A stretch of DNA of 8,007 bases from Mesorhizobium sp. (GCA_019509685.1 JAEKLU010000154.1:1-8007), one strand, 5' to 3'. Positions 1 through 6,250 are shown, counted from the first letter of the stretch. The notes: generated from the letters alone by a model not told the origin. Translations and numbers: made by a program.

Positions 1-2
1 CG

Positions 3-41
3 TCGGCGTTCCGGATCCTGGCGCAACTGCCGGTTAGCTGA
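3..41 (+). CDS. Possible 3' tail of a gene entering from the left edge
   Basis: One forward frame reads SAFRILAQLPVS and then a TGA stop at 39-41. The codons end mostly in G or C, as in the coding regions of this window. Twelve residues are too few to assign a family, and the other two forward frames are also open or nearly so over this short distance. It is listed only as a candidate C-terminus that the neighbouring sequence could confirm. Confidence 0.25.
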   Translation, partial: SAFRILAQLPVS

Positions 42-50
42 AGGGTTGGG

Positions 51-82
51 CTCAGCTCGGATCTTGCCGGCGCTTTCGGCCA
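51..82 (-). repeat. Degraded direct copy of the HIT gene 3' end (left copy)
   Basis: Bases 55-82 match 1352-1379 at 25 of 28 positions by eye, including a 15-base exact run (58-72 against 1355-1369). The hexamer ctcagc occurs on the left of both copies (51-56 and 1335-1340), with 13 extra bases in the right copy. On the minus strand this stretch reads AESAGKIRA, against ENAGKIRAA at the C-terminus of the HIT protein. Weaker resemblance to HIT coding sequence may continue towards about 130, but it needs gaps. No intact HIT gene is here, so this looks like an eroded fragment. Together with the copy in the intact HIT gene it brackets the azlC/azlD pair. Confidence 0.55.
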
Positions 83-238
83 AGGACTGTCGCTGCCCGC
101 GTAGCCGGCGTCCTCCAACATCGCGTTAGCGACCAACCAGGGGGCCGACTGCCAACAGATTTTCCTGGATCAATGGAAAGACGATACGCGGCTTTCGGTG
201 CGGTCGCATCCAATGGCAGTGCATGCTATTGCCGGCAC

Positions 239-976
239 ATGTCGACTTGGACCTCGGACGCCACAGCGCCTCGTTCCACTTGGTTCCTGCGTGGTGTTCG
301 CGCGGCCTTTTCCCTGCCTGGCCTGATCCTCATCAGCTCGTTCATTGGCTTTGCCGCACTGGCGAAAGACGCCGGGGTCACAGCGACACAGGCCGCTTTC
401 ATGACCGGAACGGTGTGGGCGCTGCCATCCATGGTCGTGCTGGTGGGCGCGATCGCCTCGGGAGCGGCGCTGCCGGCGGCGATGTTCGCCGTGACGTTGT
501 CCGCCATACGTCTGATGCCGATGGTGATGGCGCTCGTACCCGAGATGCGCACCGGGAAGACCCGGCAATGCGTACTCTATCTCCTCGCGCATTTCGTGGC
601 CGTGACCTCCTGGGTGCTGGCCATGGAACGCCTCAAGCGCGTCCCGCCTCATATGCGTACGACATATTATGCCGGCCTCGGCGGCACGCTGGTGACGACG
701 AATATCATCGTCGTGACCGTCGTCTATGCGGTGGCGGATGCGCTGCCGTCCGCGGTTTCGGCGGCGTTGCTGATGTTAACGCCGATGTATTTCCTGACCT
801 CGTTGTGGGGTTCCGCACGCGAACGGGTAGGGCATGTTGCAATGGTCCTGGGCCTCGTCCTCGGACCGGTCTTCCACATAGTGTTGCCACAGATCGATTT
901 GCTGGTCGCCGGATTGATCGGCGGCACGACCGCCTATGGCTGGCACCTGTGGCGGCGCAAGGCGCGCGCAGCGTGA
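239..976 (+). CDS. AzlC family membrane protein (amino-acid exporter large subunit)
   Basis: This is a 245-residue inner-membrane protein with a short polar N-terminus and then hydrophobic segments at roughly residues 26-42, 55-100, 112-129, 144-168, 172-190 and 198-235. The segment LSAIRLMPMVMALVP (residues 88-101) sits where AzlC proteins carry their conserved N/S-x-R-x-x-x-M-x-x-x-x-P stretch. AzlC proteins work with a small AzlD partner; in Bacillus subtilis the pair exports branched-chain amino acids (4-azaleucine resistance). The substrate here is not known. I chose the ATG at 239 because it gives the usual family length. The frame is open further upstream, and ATG 173 would add 22 residues with no membrane character. 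No strong Shine-Dalgarno sequence precedes either start. The TGA stop overlaps the start of the downstream azlD-like gene by 4 nt. Confidence 0.85.
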   Translation: MSTWTSDATAPRSTWFLRGVRAAFSLPGLILISSFIGFAALAKDAGVTATQAAFMTGTVWALPSMVVLVGAIASGAALPAAMFAVTLSAIRLMPMVMALVPEMRTGKTRQCVLYLLAHFVAVTSWVLAMERLKRVPPHMRTTYYAGLGGTLVTTNIIVVTVVYAVADALPSAVSAALLMLTPMYFLTSLWGSARERVGHVAMVLGLVLGPVFHIVLPQIDLLVAGLIGGTTAYGWHLWRRKARAA

Positions 977-1323
977 GTTACTTTTCCAGCGGCGCCTGGT
1001 GGTGGCCATACATGTTCATTCTCGTCGCCGGTTTCGCCGCGACCGATATCTGGCGCTTCCTCGGTGTCTATCTCGGCGGCAAGCTTTCCGAAGATTCAGA
1101 TCTGTTGGTTCTGGTTCGCACCATGGCGACGGCGCTTGTTGCCGCCGTCATCGGCAATCTGATTGTCTTTCCAGGCGGCGCGCTTGCGCATACGTCGCTT
1201 GCCTTGAGAATAGCGGCGGCGGCCTTGGGTTTCGTCGCCTATCTGGTGTGGGGAAAGCGCATGGTCGTCGGCATCGCCACAGCCGAGTTCCTGCTGCTGG
1301 CAGGACTTCATCTGAACTTTTGA
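973..1323 (+). CDS. AzlD family membrane protein (small exporter subunit), GTG start
   Basis: This is a 116-residue hydrophobic protein. It starts with GTG at 973 inside GTGA, so start and upstream stop overlap by 4 nt, which suggests translational coupling with the AzlC-like gene. After a short aromatic stretch (SSGAWWWPY) come hydrophobic segments around residues 13-24, 44-62, 73-90 and 98-113, the small multi-helix layout of AzlD proteins. The R-x-x-G-V-Y-L-G-G-like segment (WRFLGVYLGGKLSEDS) near residues 27-42 resembles the conserved loop after the first AzlD helix. It is expected to form the exporter together with AzlC in the inner membrane. The start is not certain because an in-frame ATG lies 13 codons in, but that ATG would cut into the first helix. 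The gene ends only 12 bp from the convergent HIT gene and I see no terminator hairpin between them. Confidence 0.8.
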   Translation: MSYFSSGAWWWPYMFILVAGFAATDIWRFLGVYLGGKLSEDSDLLVLVRTMATALVAAVIGNLIVFPGGALAHTSLALRIAAAALGFVAYLVWGKRMVVGIATAEFLLLAGLHLNF

Positions 1324-1334
1324 TTGCGCGTCTT

Positions 1335-1379
1335 CTCAGCCCGCCAGCGCCGCCCGGATCTTGCCGGCGTTTTCGACCA
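1335..1379 (-). repeat. HIT gene 3' end, intact partner of the left repeat
   Basis: This is the right-hand copy of the direct repeat at 51-82. It covers the last codons of the HIT gene and its stop (1336-1338). It contains 13 bases, inside 1341-1357, that are missing from the left copy. The two copies are in the same orientation and lie about 1.28 kb apart, on either side of the azlC/azlD pair. Confidence 0.55.
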
Positions 1380-1764
1380 GCACTTCCGGCTTCTCCATCT
1401 GCCCGGTGTGCGGCTTCAAGGCGATGCCCTCGAAGCGCGGCACGACGTGGACGTGAAGATGGTAGACGGTCTGGCCCGAGGCCGGTTCGTTGAACTGCAT
1501 GATGGTGACGCCGTCGGCATTGAAGGCTTTTTTCACCGCCACCGTCACTTTCTGGACTGCGGCAAACAACGAGCCGAGAACTGCCGGATCGGCATCGAGC
1601 ATGTTGCGCGACGGCGCTTTCGGCACCACCAAAGTATGGCCGGGCCCTTGCGGCATCACATCCATGAAGGCGACCACGGCTTCATCCTCATAGACGCGGT
1701 GCGACGGGATCTCGCCGCGTAGGATTTTGGCAAAGATGTTGCCTGGATCATAGGCTTCGGCCAT
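1336..1764 (-). CDS. HIT family protein (histidine-triad nucleotide-binding hydrolase)
   Basis: This 142-residue protein has the complete histidine-triad signature HLHVHVVP at residues 102-109; His102, His104 and His106 form the alternating triad. The upstream features also fit: GHTLVVPKA (42-50) and the N-E-P-A-S-G-Q-T-V loop (92-100) that leads into the triad. Proteins of this type are small cytosolic nucleotidyl hydrolases acting on purine nucleoside phosphoramidates or dinucleotides. This one is of the bacterial HinT/Hit branch, but the physiological substrate cannot be read from sequence. I chose the ATG at 1764 because AAGGGAG (1774-1780) lies 9 nt upstream; a longer reading from 1809 lacks such a site. 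It is last in a minus-strand cluster, 82 bp after the FemAB-like gene, and may have its own promoter in that gap. Its 3' end is partly repeated at 51-82. Confidence 0.93.
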   Translation of the reverse strand: MAEAYDPGNIFAKILRGEIPSHRVYEDEAVVAFMDVMPQGPGHTLVVPKAPSRNMLDADPAVLGSLFAAVQKVTVAVKKAFNADGVTIMQFNEPASGQTVYHLHVHVVPRFEGIALKPHTGQMEKPEVLVENAGKIRAALAG

Positions 1765-1794
1765 GGCGGGAGGCTCCCTTTGTGCACGCCCCCG

Positions 1795-1823
1795 GTGTAG
1801 CGAAGCCATCCGTGGCCGACAAG
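1795..1823 (-). promoter_or_regulatory. Candidate housekeeping promoter for the HIT gene
   Basis: On the minus strand CTTGTC (1823-1818) and CTACAC (1800-1795) are separated by exactly 17 bases. This is close to the alphaproteobacterial housekeeping pattern CTTGAC-N17-CTATAT. It lies in the 82-bp gap before the HIT gene and would give a leader of about 25 nt containing the Shine-Dalgarno sequence. The -10 element is imperfect, so this is a candidate only; read-through from the upstream genes is also likely. Confidence 0.4.
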
Positions 1824-1846
1824 CCGGTCAGGCAGCGTCGCCGAAC

Positions 1847-3061
1847 TTAGTCCTCGAGATCCTTGCGGAAGGGCGTGTGCTCTTCGAGATATTCGCTCAT
1901 CCGCTCGACCTCGCGCCGTTCGCGGCGCAGATAGTCGGCGACGGCGTTGCGCAGGCCGGGGTGGGAAATGTAGTGCGCTGAGTGCATCGTCACCGGCCTA
2001 TAGCCGCGCGCCAGCTTGTGCTCGCCTTGTGCGCCGGCCTCGACCACCTTCAGCTTGCGCTCGATGGCGAAATCGATCGCCTGGTGGTAGCAGACCTCGA
2101 AATGCAGGAAGGGGTGGTCCTCGACGCAGCCCCAGTTGCGGCCGTAGAGCGCATCGGAGCCGATGAAATTGATGGCGCCGGCGATGTAGCGGCCGTTGCG
2201 CTTGGCCATCACCAGCAGGATGTCGTCGGCCATGCGCTCGCCGATCAGCGAGAAGAATTTGCGGTTGAGATAGGGCCGGCCCCATTTGCGGCCGCCGGTG
2301 TCCATATAGAAGGCGTAGAAATCGTCCCAGGCGCGCTCGGTGATGTCCTTGCCGGTCAGCCAGTCGATCGAGATGCCATCGGCAAGCGCCTCGCGCCGCT
2401 CCTTCTTCATCGCCTTGCGCTTGCGCGAGGCAAGCGTGGCGAGGAAGTCGTCATAGGCCGAAAAGCCTTCGTTGAAGAAATGAAACTGCTGATCTGTGCG
2501 ATGTAGGAAGCCGGCCGCCTCCAGCGTCGCGACGTCGGCTTCGGTGGCGAAGGTGACATGCGCCGAAGAGACGCCGAGCTTGTCGGTGACGAGTTTCAGG
2601 CCGGCGGCGAGGCCTGCCTTTACCGCGCCGGCATCTTCGCCCTTGCCGACCAGCAGGCGAGGGCCGGTGACCGGTGTGAACGGCACCGAGCATTGCAGTT
2701 TGGGATAATAGCTCCCGCCGGCGCGCTCAAACGCATCCGACCAGCCATGGTCGAAAACATATTCGCCCTGGCTGTGCGATTTGAGATAGCCGGGCACCGC
2801 GCCGAGCAGTCGGCCTTGCGCCGTCTCCAGCCGCAAATGATGGCCTTGCCAGCCGGTGCGGCGCACGGCGCAGCCGGAATCTTCCAGCGCGCTCAGAAAA
2901 GCGAATGAAACGAGCGGGTTGTAGCCGTTTTCTTTGTCGTCGCGCGTGGTGCCGGCAAAGCCGTTCCATTCCTCGCAGGTGAACGCGCCGATACCGGCGG
3001 CGACGCGGATCGCGTAATCCGCGTTCGCCGCTTGTCCATCATTGTCGTCACCCTGATCCAT
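1847..3061 (-). CDS. FemAB-like GNAT-fold protein (COG3146 / DUF482 family)
   Basis: This 404-residue cytosolic protein has the sequence blocks of the COG3146 family: NPLVSFAFLSALEDSG (48-63), GSYYPKLQCSVPFTPVTGPRLL (116-137), a basic stretch ASRKRKAMKKERR (211-223), YGRNWGCVEDHPFLHFEVCY (306-325) and EAGAQGEHKLARGYRP (341-356). The family is annotated as peptidoglycan-recognition/FemAB-like because it shares the GNAT-type acyltransferase fold of FemA/FemB proteins, which attach amino acids to lipid-linked peptidoglycan precursors. The actual substrate of the COG3146 branch is unknown to me. There is no signal peptide; the N-terminus is short, acidic and polar. The ATG at 3061 has no Shine-Dalgarno sequence at normal spacing (GGAG lies about 16 nt upstream), and no better start is visible. 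It follows the phosphodiesterase gene after 55 bp on the same strand. Confidence 0.85.
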   Translation of the reverse strand: MDQGDDNDGQAANADYAIRVAAGIGAFTCEEWNGFAGTTRDDKENGYNPLVSFAFLSALEDSGCAVRRTGWQGHHLRLETAQGRLLGAVPGYLKSHSQGEYVFDHGWSDAFERAGGSYYPKLQCSVPFTPVTGPRLLVGKGEDAGAVKAGLAAGLKLVTDKLGVSSAHVTFATEADVATLEAAGFLHRTDQQFHFFNEGFSAYDDFLATLASRKRKAMKKERREALADGISIDWLTGKDITERAWDDFYAFYMDTGGRKWGRPYLNRKFFSLIGERMADDILLVMAKRNGRYIAGAINFIGSDALYGRNWGCVEDHPFLHFEVCYHQAIDFAIERKLKVVEAGAQGEHKLARGYRPVTMHSAHYISHPGLRNAVADYLRRERREVERMSEYLEEHTPFRKDLED

Positions 3062-3116
3062 GGGGCTTATTTAAGCTCCGTCGGGGCCGCTACAAGTCAC
3101 GTTTGAGGGACCTTGA

Positions 3117-3845
3117 TCAAGCTACTTTCACAAGGTCGGGCTCAAAGCCCTCAAAAGTCATCTGGTCGGCATATTGGAAGGTGAGGTCGACCGCCGGCTG
3201 GTCGTGCACCGTCCAGGTGATGACGGGCATTTTGAGCTTTTCGCGCACGAAGCTGACGAAGGGATTGGGCAGGTCGCCGGCGGCGTAGGACGTGAAGGCG
3301 AGGTCGTGGGCGAGCATCGCGAAATGCGCCTCGATCAGCTGGTTGTCCTTGCCATAGGCGGTCAGCCCGCCGGGGATCCCAGGCGCTTGCCTGGCGAAAT
3401 CGCGGATCAGCCAATGGTCAAACGACATGATCGCGACCTTGCCCTTGTAACGCTTGAGCAAGCGGCCGACGCTCGCCACCAGGCCTTCGTCGTGACCGGG
3501 AACGCCTTTCAACTCGACGACGAGCGGCACGCGGCCGTCGATCAGGTCGAGCGCTTCCTGCAGCGTTGGGATATGGTCGCTTGTGCCGCCGATCTTGAGG
3601 GCCGTGAGCTCACCCGCCGTGCGCTGCCAGATGAACCCGTTCTCACCCGTCAGGCGTTTCAGATCGCCGTCATGGATGATGACGGGAACGCCGTCCAACG
3701 AGATATGCACGTCGCATTCGATCGCATAGCCGCGTTCGGCCGCCGCGGCGAAGGCCGACAGCGTGTTCTCCCAACGGGTCTTGTTCATGTCGTGGAGGCC
3801 GCGATGCGCGACAGGGCGGGCAATCAGCCAGGAAAGATCGGTCAT
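3117..3845 (-). CDS. Glycerophosphodiester phosphodiesterase family protein
   Basis: This is a 242-residue TIM-barrel phosphodiesterase. The catalytic and metal-binding positions of the GDPD family are present: HRG (His14, Arg15), E-N (26-27), the E-x-D pair Glu43/Asp45, His58-Asp59, and the E-L-K motif Glu111/Lys113. GDPD enzymes split glycerophosphodiesters from phospholipid turnover into glycerol 3-phosphate and an alcohol. No signal peptide is visible, so a cytosolic UgpQ-like role is more likely than a periplasmic GlpQ-like one. I chose the ATG at 3845 because GAGG lies 6 nt upstream. A GTG at 3857, overlapping the stop of the Rid gene, would add four residues. The gap from the Rid gene is only 8 bp, so the two are almost certainly cotranscribed. 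The TGA stop lies inside a 10-bp palindrome (3112-3121) that is too small to call a terminator. Confidence 0.93.
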   Translation of the reverse strand: MTDLSWLIARPVAHRGLHDMNKTRWENTLSAFAAAAERGYAIECDVHISLDGVPVIIHDGDLKRLTGENGFIWQRTAGELTALKIGGTSDHIPTLQEALDLIDGRVPLVVELKGVPGHDEGLVASVGRLLKRYKGKVAIMSFDHWLIRDFARQAPGIPGGLTAYGKDNQLIEAHFAMLAHDLAFTSYAAGDLPNPFVSFVREKLKMPVITWTVHDQPAVDLTFQYADQMTFEGFEPDLVKVA

Positions 3846-3853
3846 AACAGGCC

Positions 3854-4318
3854 TCACGCGACTTCGAAGATCGCTTCGATCTCGACCGCCGCATTGAGCG
3901 GCAGCGAGGCGGTGCCGACGGCCGAGCGCGCATGCTTGCCGCGCTCGCCGAGCACCGCCACCAGGAAGTCGGACGCGCCGTTGGCGACCAGATGTTGCTC
4001 CACGAAATCCGGCGTGGAGGCGACGAAGACGGTGATTTTGACCAGGCGGGTTATTTTTTCGAGATCGCCAAGCGCGGCCTTCGCCTGCGCCAGGATGTTG
4101 ATAGCGCAGAATTTCGCGCCTTCCTTGCCGGCGGCCGTGTCGATGTCACGGCCAAGCAATCCGCTTGCCTGCAGCTTACCGTCCTTGAGCGGCAGCTGGC
4201 CGGCGGTGAACAGCATGTTGCCGGTGCGGCAATAGGGCACGTAGTTGGCGGCGGGCGCCGCGGCGGCTGGAAGAGTGACGCCAAGATCGCTTAGCCGCTT
4301 TTCGATTGTTTCGCTCAT
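3854..4318 (-). CDS. Rid family protein (YjgF/YER057c/UK114 type)
   Basis: This 154-residue protein has the Rid fold signature: YCRTGNMLFTAGQLPLKDGKL near the N-terminus (29-49), CAINILAQAKAALGDLEKI (71-89) and HARSAVGTASLPLNAAVEIEAIFEV at the C-terminus. Arg131 and Glu146 align by spacing with the Arg105/Glu120 pair that RidA uses to hydrolyse reactive 2-aminoacrylate-type enamines and imines. The length and the long VFVASTPDFVEQHLVANGASDFLVAVLGERGKHARS block place it in the longer YjgF-like subgroup rather than canonical RidA, so its substrate may differ. Its ATG is preceded by AGGGAA at 5-6 nt. It is the first gene of the minus-strand cluster and diverges from the EipB-like gene across a 147-bp spacer. 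Confidence 0.92.
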   Translation of the reverse strand: MSETIEKRLSDLGVTLPAAAAPAANYVPYCRTGNMLFTAGQLPLKDGKLQASGLLGRDIDTAAGKEGAKFCAINILAQAKAALGDLEKITRLVKITVFVASTPDFVEQHLVANGASDFLVAVLGERGKHARSAVGTASLPLNAAVEIEAIFEVA

Positions 4319-4407
4319 TGGTTTTCCCTATTGCTGGAAGGCGCCGCGTCGGCCGGGCCGAAATTGCTATTTTTGCCTCGCTTCCGCCACGACTTTTTTT
4401 AAGCTGG

Positions 4408-4428
4408 ACCATCTTTACCATCTTTACC
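4408..4428. repeat. 9-bp tandem repeat in the divergent spacer
   Basis: The unit ATCTTTACC is repeated perfectly (4411-4419 and 4420-4428) and preceded by a further ACC, giving 2.3 copies. It sits 38-58 bp upstream of the EipB-like start and about 90 bp upstream of the Rid start. It could be paired operator half-sites for one or both genes, or replication slippage. The rest of the spacer (4319-4465) holds both ribosome binding sites and a run of T at 4394-4400. I could not find a promoter with a convincing -35/-10 pair in either direction. Confidence 0.5.
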
Positions 4429-4465
4429 TGCGGTCTGCCATCGGCCGCGACGATCGGAGTATCTC

Positions 4466-5296
4466 ATGCGCGCATCGCGCCTTTTTCTCGCTGCCGCGCT
4501 TGCCTCGGCGGTGTTCCCGATGGCTCCGGCCTTTGCCGTGCCCGCGCTGCAGGCGCACCGCGCCGTCTACGATCTCACGCTCGACAAAGCGTCGGACCGC
4601 TCGGGCATCACCGGCATCACCGGACGCATGGTCTATGAGTTCAACGGCTCGGCCTGCGAGGGCTATACGGTAAAATTCCGCTTCGTCACCCAGATCGTCA
4701 CCAACGACAACACCCGGTTGACCGACCAGCAGACGACCACCTTCGAGGATGCCGAAGGCAAGACCTTTTCCTTCGTGACCAAATCCTTCGTCGACCAGAA
4801 TCTCGACAAGGAGGTCAAGGGAACGGCCGTCAAAGAGGCGAAAGGCCTCAAGGTCGATATCGACAAGCCGGAGAAGAACAGCGTCGAGCTCTCGGCCACG
4901 CAGTTCCCGACGCAGCACCTGGTCGAGCTGATAGGCAAGGCCGAAAAGGGCGAGAATTTTTACCAGACCAATCTGTTCGACGGCTCGGAAGACGCCAACA
5001 AGGTGATGGCGACCACCGTCGTCGTCGGCAAGAAGACCGAGGCCGACAAATCCGATCCCGAAGCGCCGGCGCTGGCCAAGCTCGCGACCGACAAATACTG
5101 GCCGGTCGACATCGCCTATTTCGACGACACCGACAAATCGGGCGGAGAGACGCCGGAATATCGGATCAGCTTCAAGCTGCATGAGAACGGCATCACCCGC
5201 GACCTCGTCATGGACTATGGCGACTTCTCGATGACCGGCAAGCTGGTCAACCTGTCGTTGTTCGACCAGACCAAGCCTTGCCCGGTTTCGAAGTAA
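4466..5296 (+). CDS. eipB: EipB-like periplasmic cell-envelope protein (DUF1849)
   Basis: This 276-residue protein has a clear Sec signal peptide (MRAS, a hydrophobic core, then AFA|VP near residue 24), so it should be periplasmic. The mature part starts with the family-typical LQAHRAVYDLTLDKAS segment and continues as alternating beta-strand sequence without membrane helices. Exactly two cysteines remain in the mature protein, Cys64 (GSACEGY) and Cys272 (TKPCP), near the two ends. This fits the conserved disulfide known for Brucella EipB. EipB is a beta-spiral periplasmic protein needed for envelope integrity in Brucella and is conserved in Alphaproteobacteria. The start is supported by GGAG at 4456-4459, 6 nt before the ATG. 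The next gene follows after 19 bp, so cotranscription is likely. The symbol is by family recognition; orthology was not tested. Confidence 0.88.
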   Translation: MRASRLFLAAALASAVFPMAPAFAVPALQAHRAVYDLTLDKASDRSGITGITGRMVYEFNGSACEGYTVKFRFVTQIVTNDNTRLTDQQTTTFEDAEGKTFSFVTKSFVDQNLDKEVKGTAVKEAKGLKVDIDKPEKNSVELSATQFPTQHLVELIGKAEKGENFYQTNLFDGSEDANKVMATTVVVGKKTEADKSDPEAPALAKLATDKYWPVDIAYFDDTDKSGGETPEYRISFKLHENGITRDLVMDYGDFSMTGKLVNLSLFDQTKPCPVSK

Positions 5297-5315
5297 GCCC
5301 AACCAGGCGCGCCTG

Positions 5316-5594
5316 ATGGCGGTCTATGTCGATGCGGCGATCTGGAAGTGGGCTGGCCGACGCTGGTGCCATCTGCTTGCCGACGATACCGACGAGTTGC
5401 ACCGTTTCGCCGCGGAGCTTGGCCTGAAGCGCTCGACCTATCAGGGACCGCCCAAGACGTCGGCGCCGCATTACGATATAACCAGTTTCGAGCGCGTCCG
5501 CGCGGTGCGGCTTGGCGCGATCGAATGCAGCCGCGAGGAGATCGTTGCGGTCTTCCGCCGCGTTCGGGTGCCCAACGGGAAGGTAAAACGATGA
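5316..5594 (+). CDS. DUF4031 domain small protein of unknown function
   Basis: This 92-residue soluble protein has no signal peptide or membrane segment. It begins MAVYVDAAIWKWAGRRWCHLLADDTDELHRFA and contains GLKRSTYQ, PHYDIT (52-57) and RAVRLGAIE (62-70), the pattern I recognise as DUF4031. The concentration of conserved Trp, His, Asp and Tyr residues (W10, W12, W17, H19, D23-D24, H29, H52, Y53, D54) suggests a metal-binding or catalytic site, but no activity is known to me. Only a weak Shine-Dalgarno (CCAGG about 8 nt upstream) precedes the ATG. Its TGA overlaps the ATG of the LysE-type gene (ATGA at 5591-5594), so the two are translationally coupled. The basic C-terminus (RRVRVPNGKVKR) is probably disordered. 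Confidence 0.8.
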   Translation: MAVYVDAAIWKWAGRRWCHLLADDTDELHRFAAELGLKRSTYQGPPKTSAPHYDITSFERVRAVRLGAIECSREEIVAVFRRVRVPNGKVKR

Positions 5595-6202
5595 CGGTGA
5601 CGGCGTTCCTGGCCTATTGCATCGCAATCACATTGGCGGCCGCGACGCCTGGGCCGGCGATGTTCGCGGTCATCACCAATGGCGTCTCGCGTGGCTTCAT
5701 CCGCGCCTTCATGGCTGGCGTCGGCGTTGCCGCCGGCGATGCCGTTCTGGTCACCCTGGCGTTGCTCGGCCTGGTAGCCCTGGCCCAGACATTCGAGTGG
5801 GTCTTTCTTCTGGTGAAATACGCCGGCGCCGCCTACCTGGTGTTTCTCGGCATCCGGATGTGGCGGGCCGCGGCCATGCAATCGGATGAACCTCATCAGG
5901 CGCAGACGCGGCTGTCGCGCTCCTTCTTCCTCGGCGCATCCATCGCGCTCGGCAATCCGAAGGCGATCCTGTTCCATGCCTCGATCATGCCGCTGATCCT
6001 GAACCTCAACACCATGACCTTTGCCGACGGCCTGCTCGTCGTGCTTGTCGTGGTCAGCGTCAACATCATCACCATGGGCCTCTATGCCGCGCTTGCCGGG
6101 CGGGCCGCCGGGTGGTTCAAGACCCCGAAGCGCATGCGCCTCATGAACAGGCTCGCCGGCGGCGCGATGATCGGCACCGGTGCGCTGATTGCCGCACGTT
6201 GA
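5591..6202 (+). CDS. LysE/RhtB family amino-acid exporter
   Basis: This 203-residue inner-membrane protein has about six hydrophobic segments, at roughly residues 4-28, 38-66, 68-90, 112-135, 144-170 and 186-202. The N-terminal TPGPAMFAV (19-27) and the central GNPKAILFH (121-129) are hallmark motifs of the LysE/RhtB superfamily, and G-V-x-x-G-D (45-50) also fits. Such proteins export amino acids or derivatives such as homoserine, threonine or lysine using the proton gradient; the substrate cannot be told from sequence. The ATG overlaps the DUF4031 stop by 4 nt and is preceded by AAGG at about 7 nt. The family length (about 205 residues) agrees with this start. It ends the rightward trio; a small hairpin follows before the rpsB promoter. 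Confidence 0.93.
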   Translation: MTVTAFLAYCIAITLAAATPGPAMFAVITNGVSRGFIRAFMAGVGVAAGDAVLVTLALLGLVALAQTFEWVFLLVKYAGAAYLVFLGIRMWRAAAMQSDEPHQAQTRLSRSFFLGASIALGNPKAILFHASIMPLILNLNTMTFADGLLVVLVVVSVNIITMGLYAALAGRAAGWFKTPKRMRLMNRLAGGAMIGTGALIAAR

Positions 6203-6222
6203 GCCGTGACGCGTCGCACGGC
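6203..6222 (+). terminator. Small hairpin after the LysE-type gene, possible weak terminator
   Basis: GCCGTG (6203-6208) can pair with CACGGC (6217-6222) across an 8-base loop, starting at the first base after the stop codon. The following TTGCGTTT is not a real U-tract. The 3' arm also touches the -35 element of the rpsB promoter. It may limit read-through but is not a strong intrinsic terminator. Confidence 0.25.
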
Positions 6223-6250
6223 TTGCGTTTATAGCGCTTCCCCTCTATAT
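6222..6250 (+). promoter_or_regulatory. Promoter of the rpsB-tsf operon
   Basis: CTTGCG (6222-6227) and CTATAT (6245-6250) are separated by exactly 17 bases. The -10 element is a perfect match and the -35 a near match to the alphaproteobacterial housekeeping pattern CTTGAC-N17-CTATAT. Transcription should start near 6257, giving an rpsB leader of about 120 nt. The position directly upstream of a highly expressed ribosomal operon supports the call. Confidence 0.75.

Noticed and set aside
1..122. A minus-strand frame starting MLEDAGYAGSDSPWPKAP and running off the left edge
   Set aside because: It has no ribosome binding site and overlaps the eroded HIT-like fragment in a different frame, and I recognise no family. 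More likely a chance open frame in decayed sequence.
173..238. A 22-residue N-terminal extension of the AzlC-like protein from ATG 173
   Set aside because: The added residues (MERRYAAFG...) have no membrane or signal character, and the shorter start at 239 gives the usual family length. It cannot be fully excluded, as neither start has a good ribosome binding site.
3065..3076. Inverted repeat GCTTA/TAAGC just upstream of the FemAB-like start
   Set aside because: Five pairs around a 2-base gap make an unstable hairpin, and nothing else supports an operator there.
3112..3121. The 10-bp palindrome CTTGATCAAG over the phosphodiesterase stop codon
   Set aside because: It is too short and has no loop or T-run, so it is not a terminator; such palindromes are expected by chance at this window size.
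3174..4235. A 353-codon plus-strand frame across the phosphodiesterase and Rid genes
   Set aside because: It runs antisense through two genes with complete catalytic motifs and shows no domain of its own.
4424..5302. A 292-codon open frame on the minus strand, antisense to the EipB-like gene
   Set aside because: It mirrors the EipB-like gene almost exactly and is rich in Asp, Val and Arg in the way produced by reading GC-rich codons backwards. The plus-strand gene has a signal peptide, a Shine-Dalgarno sequence and family motifs.
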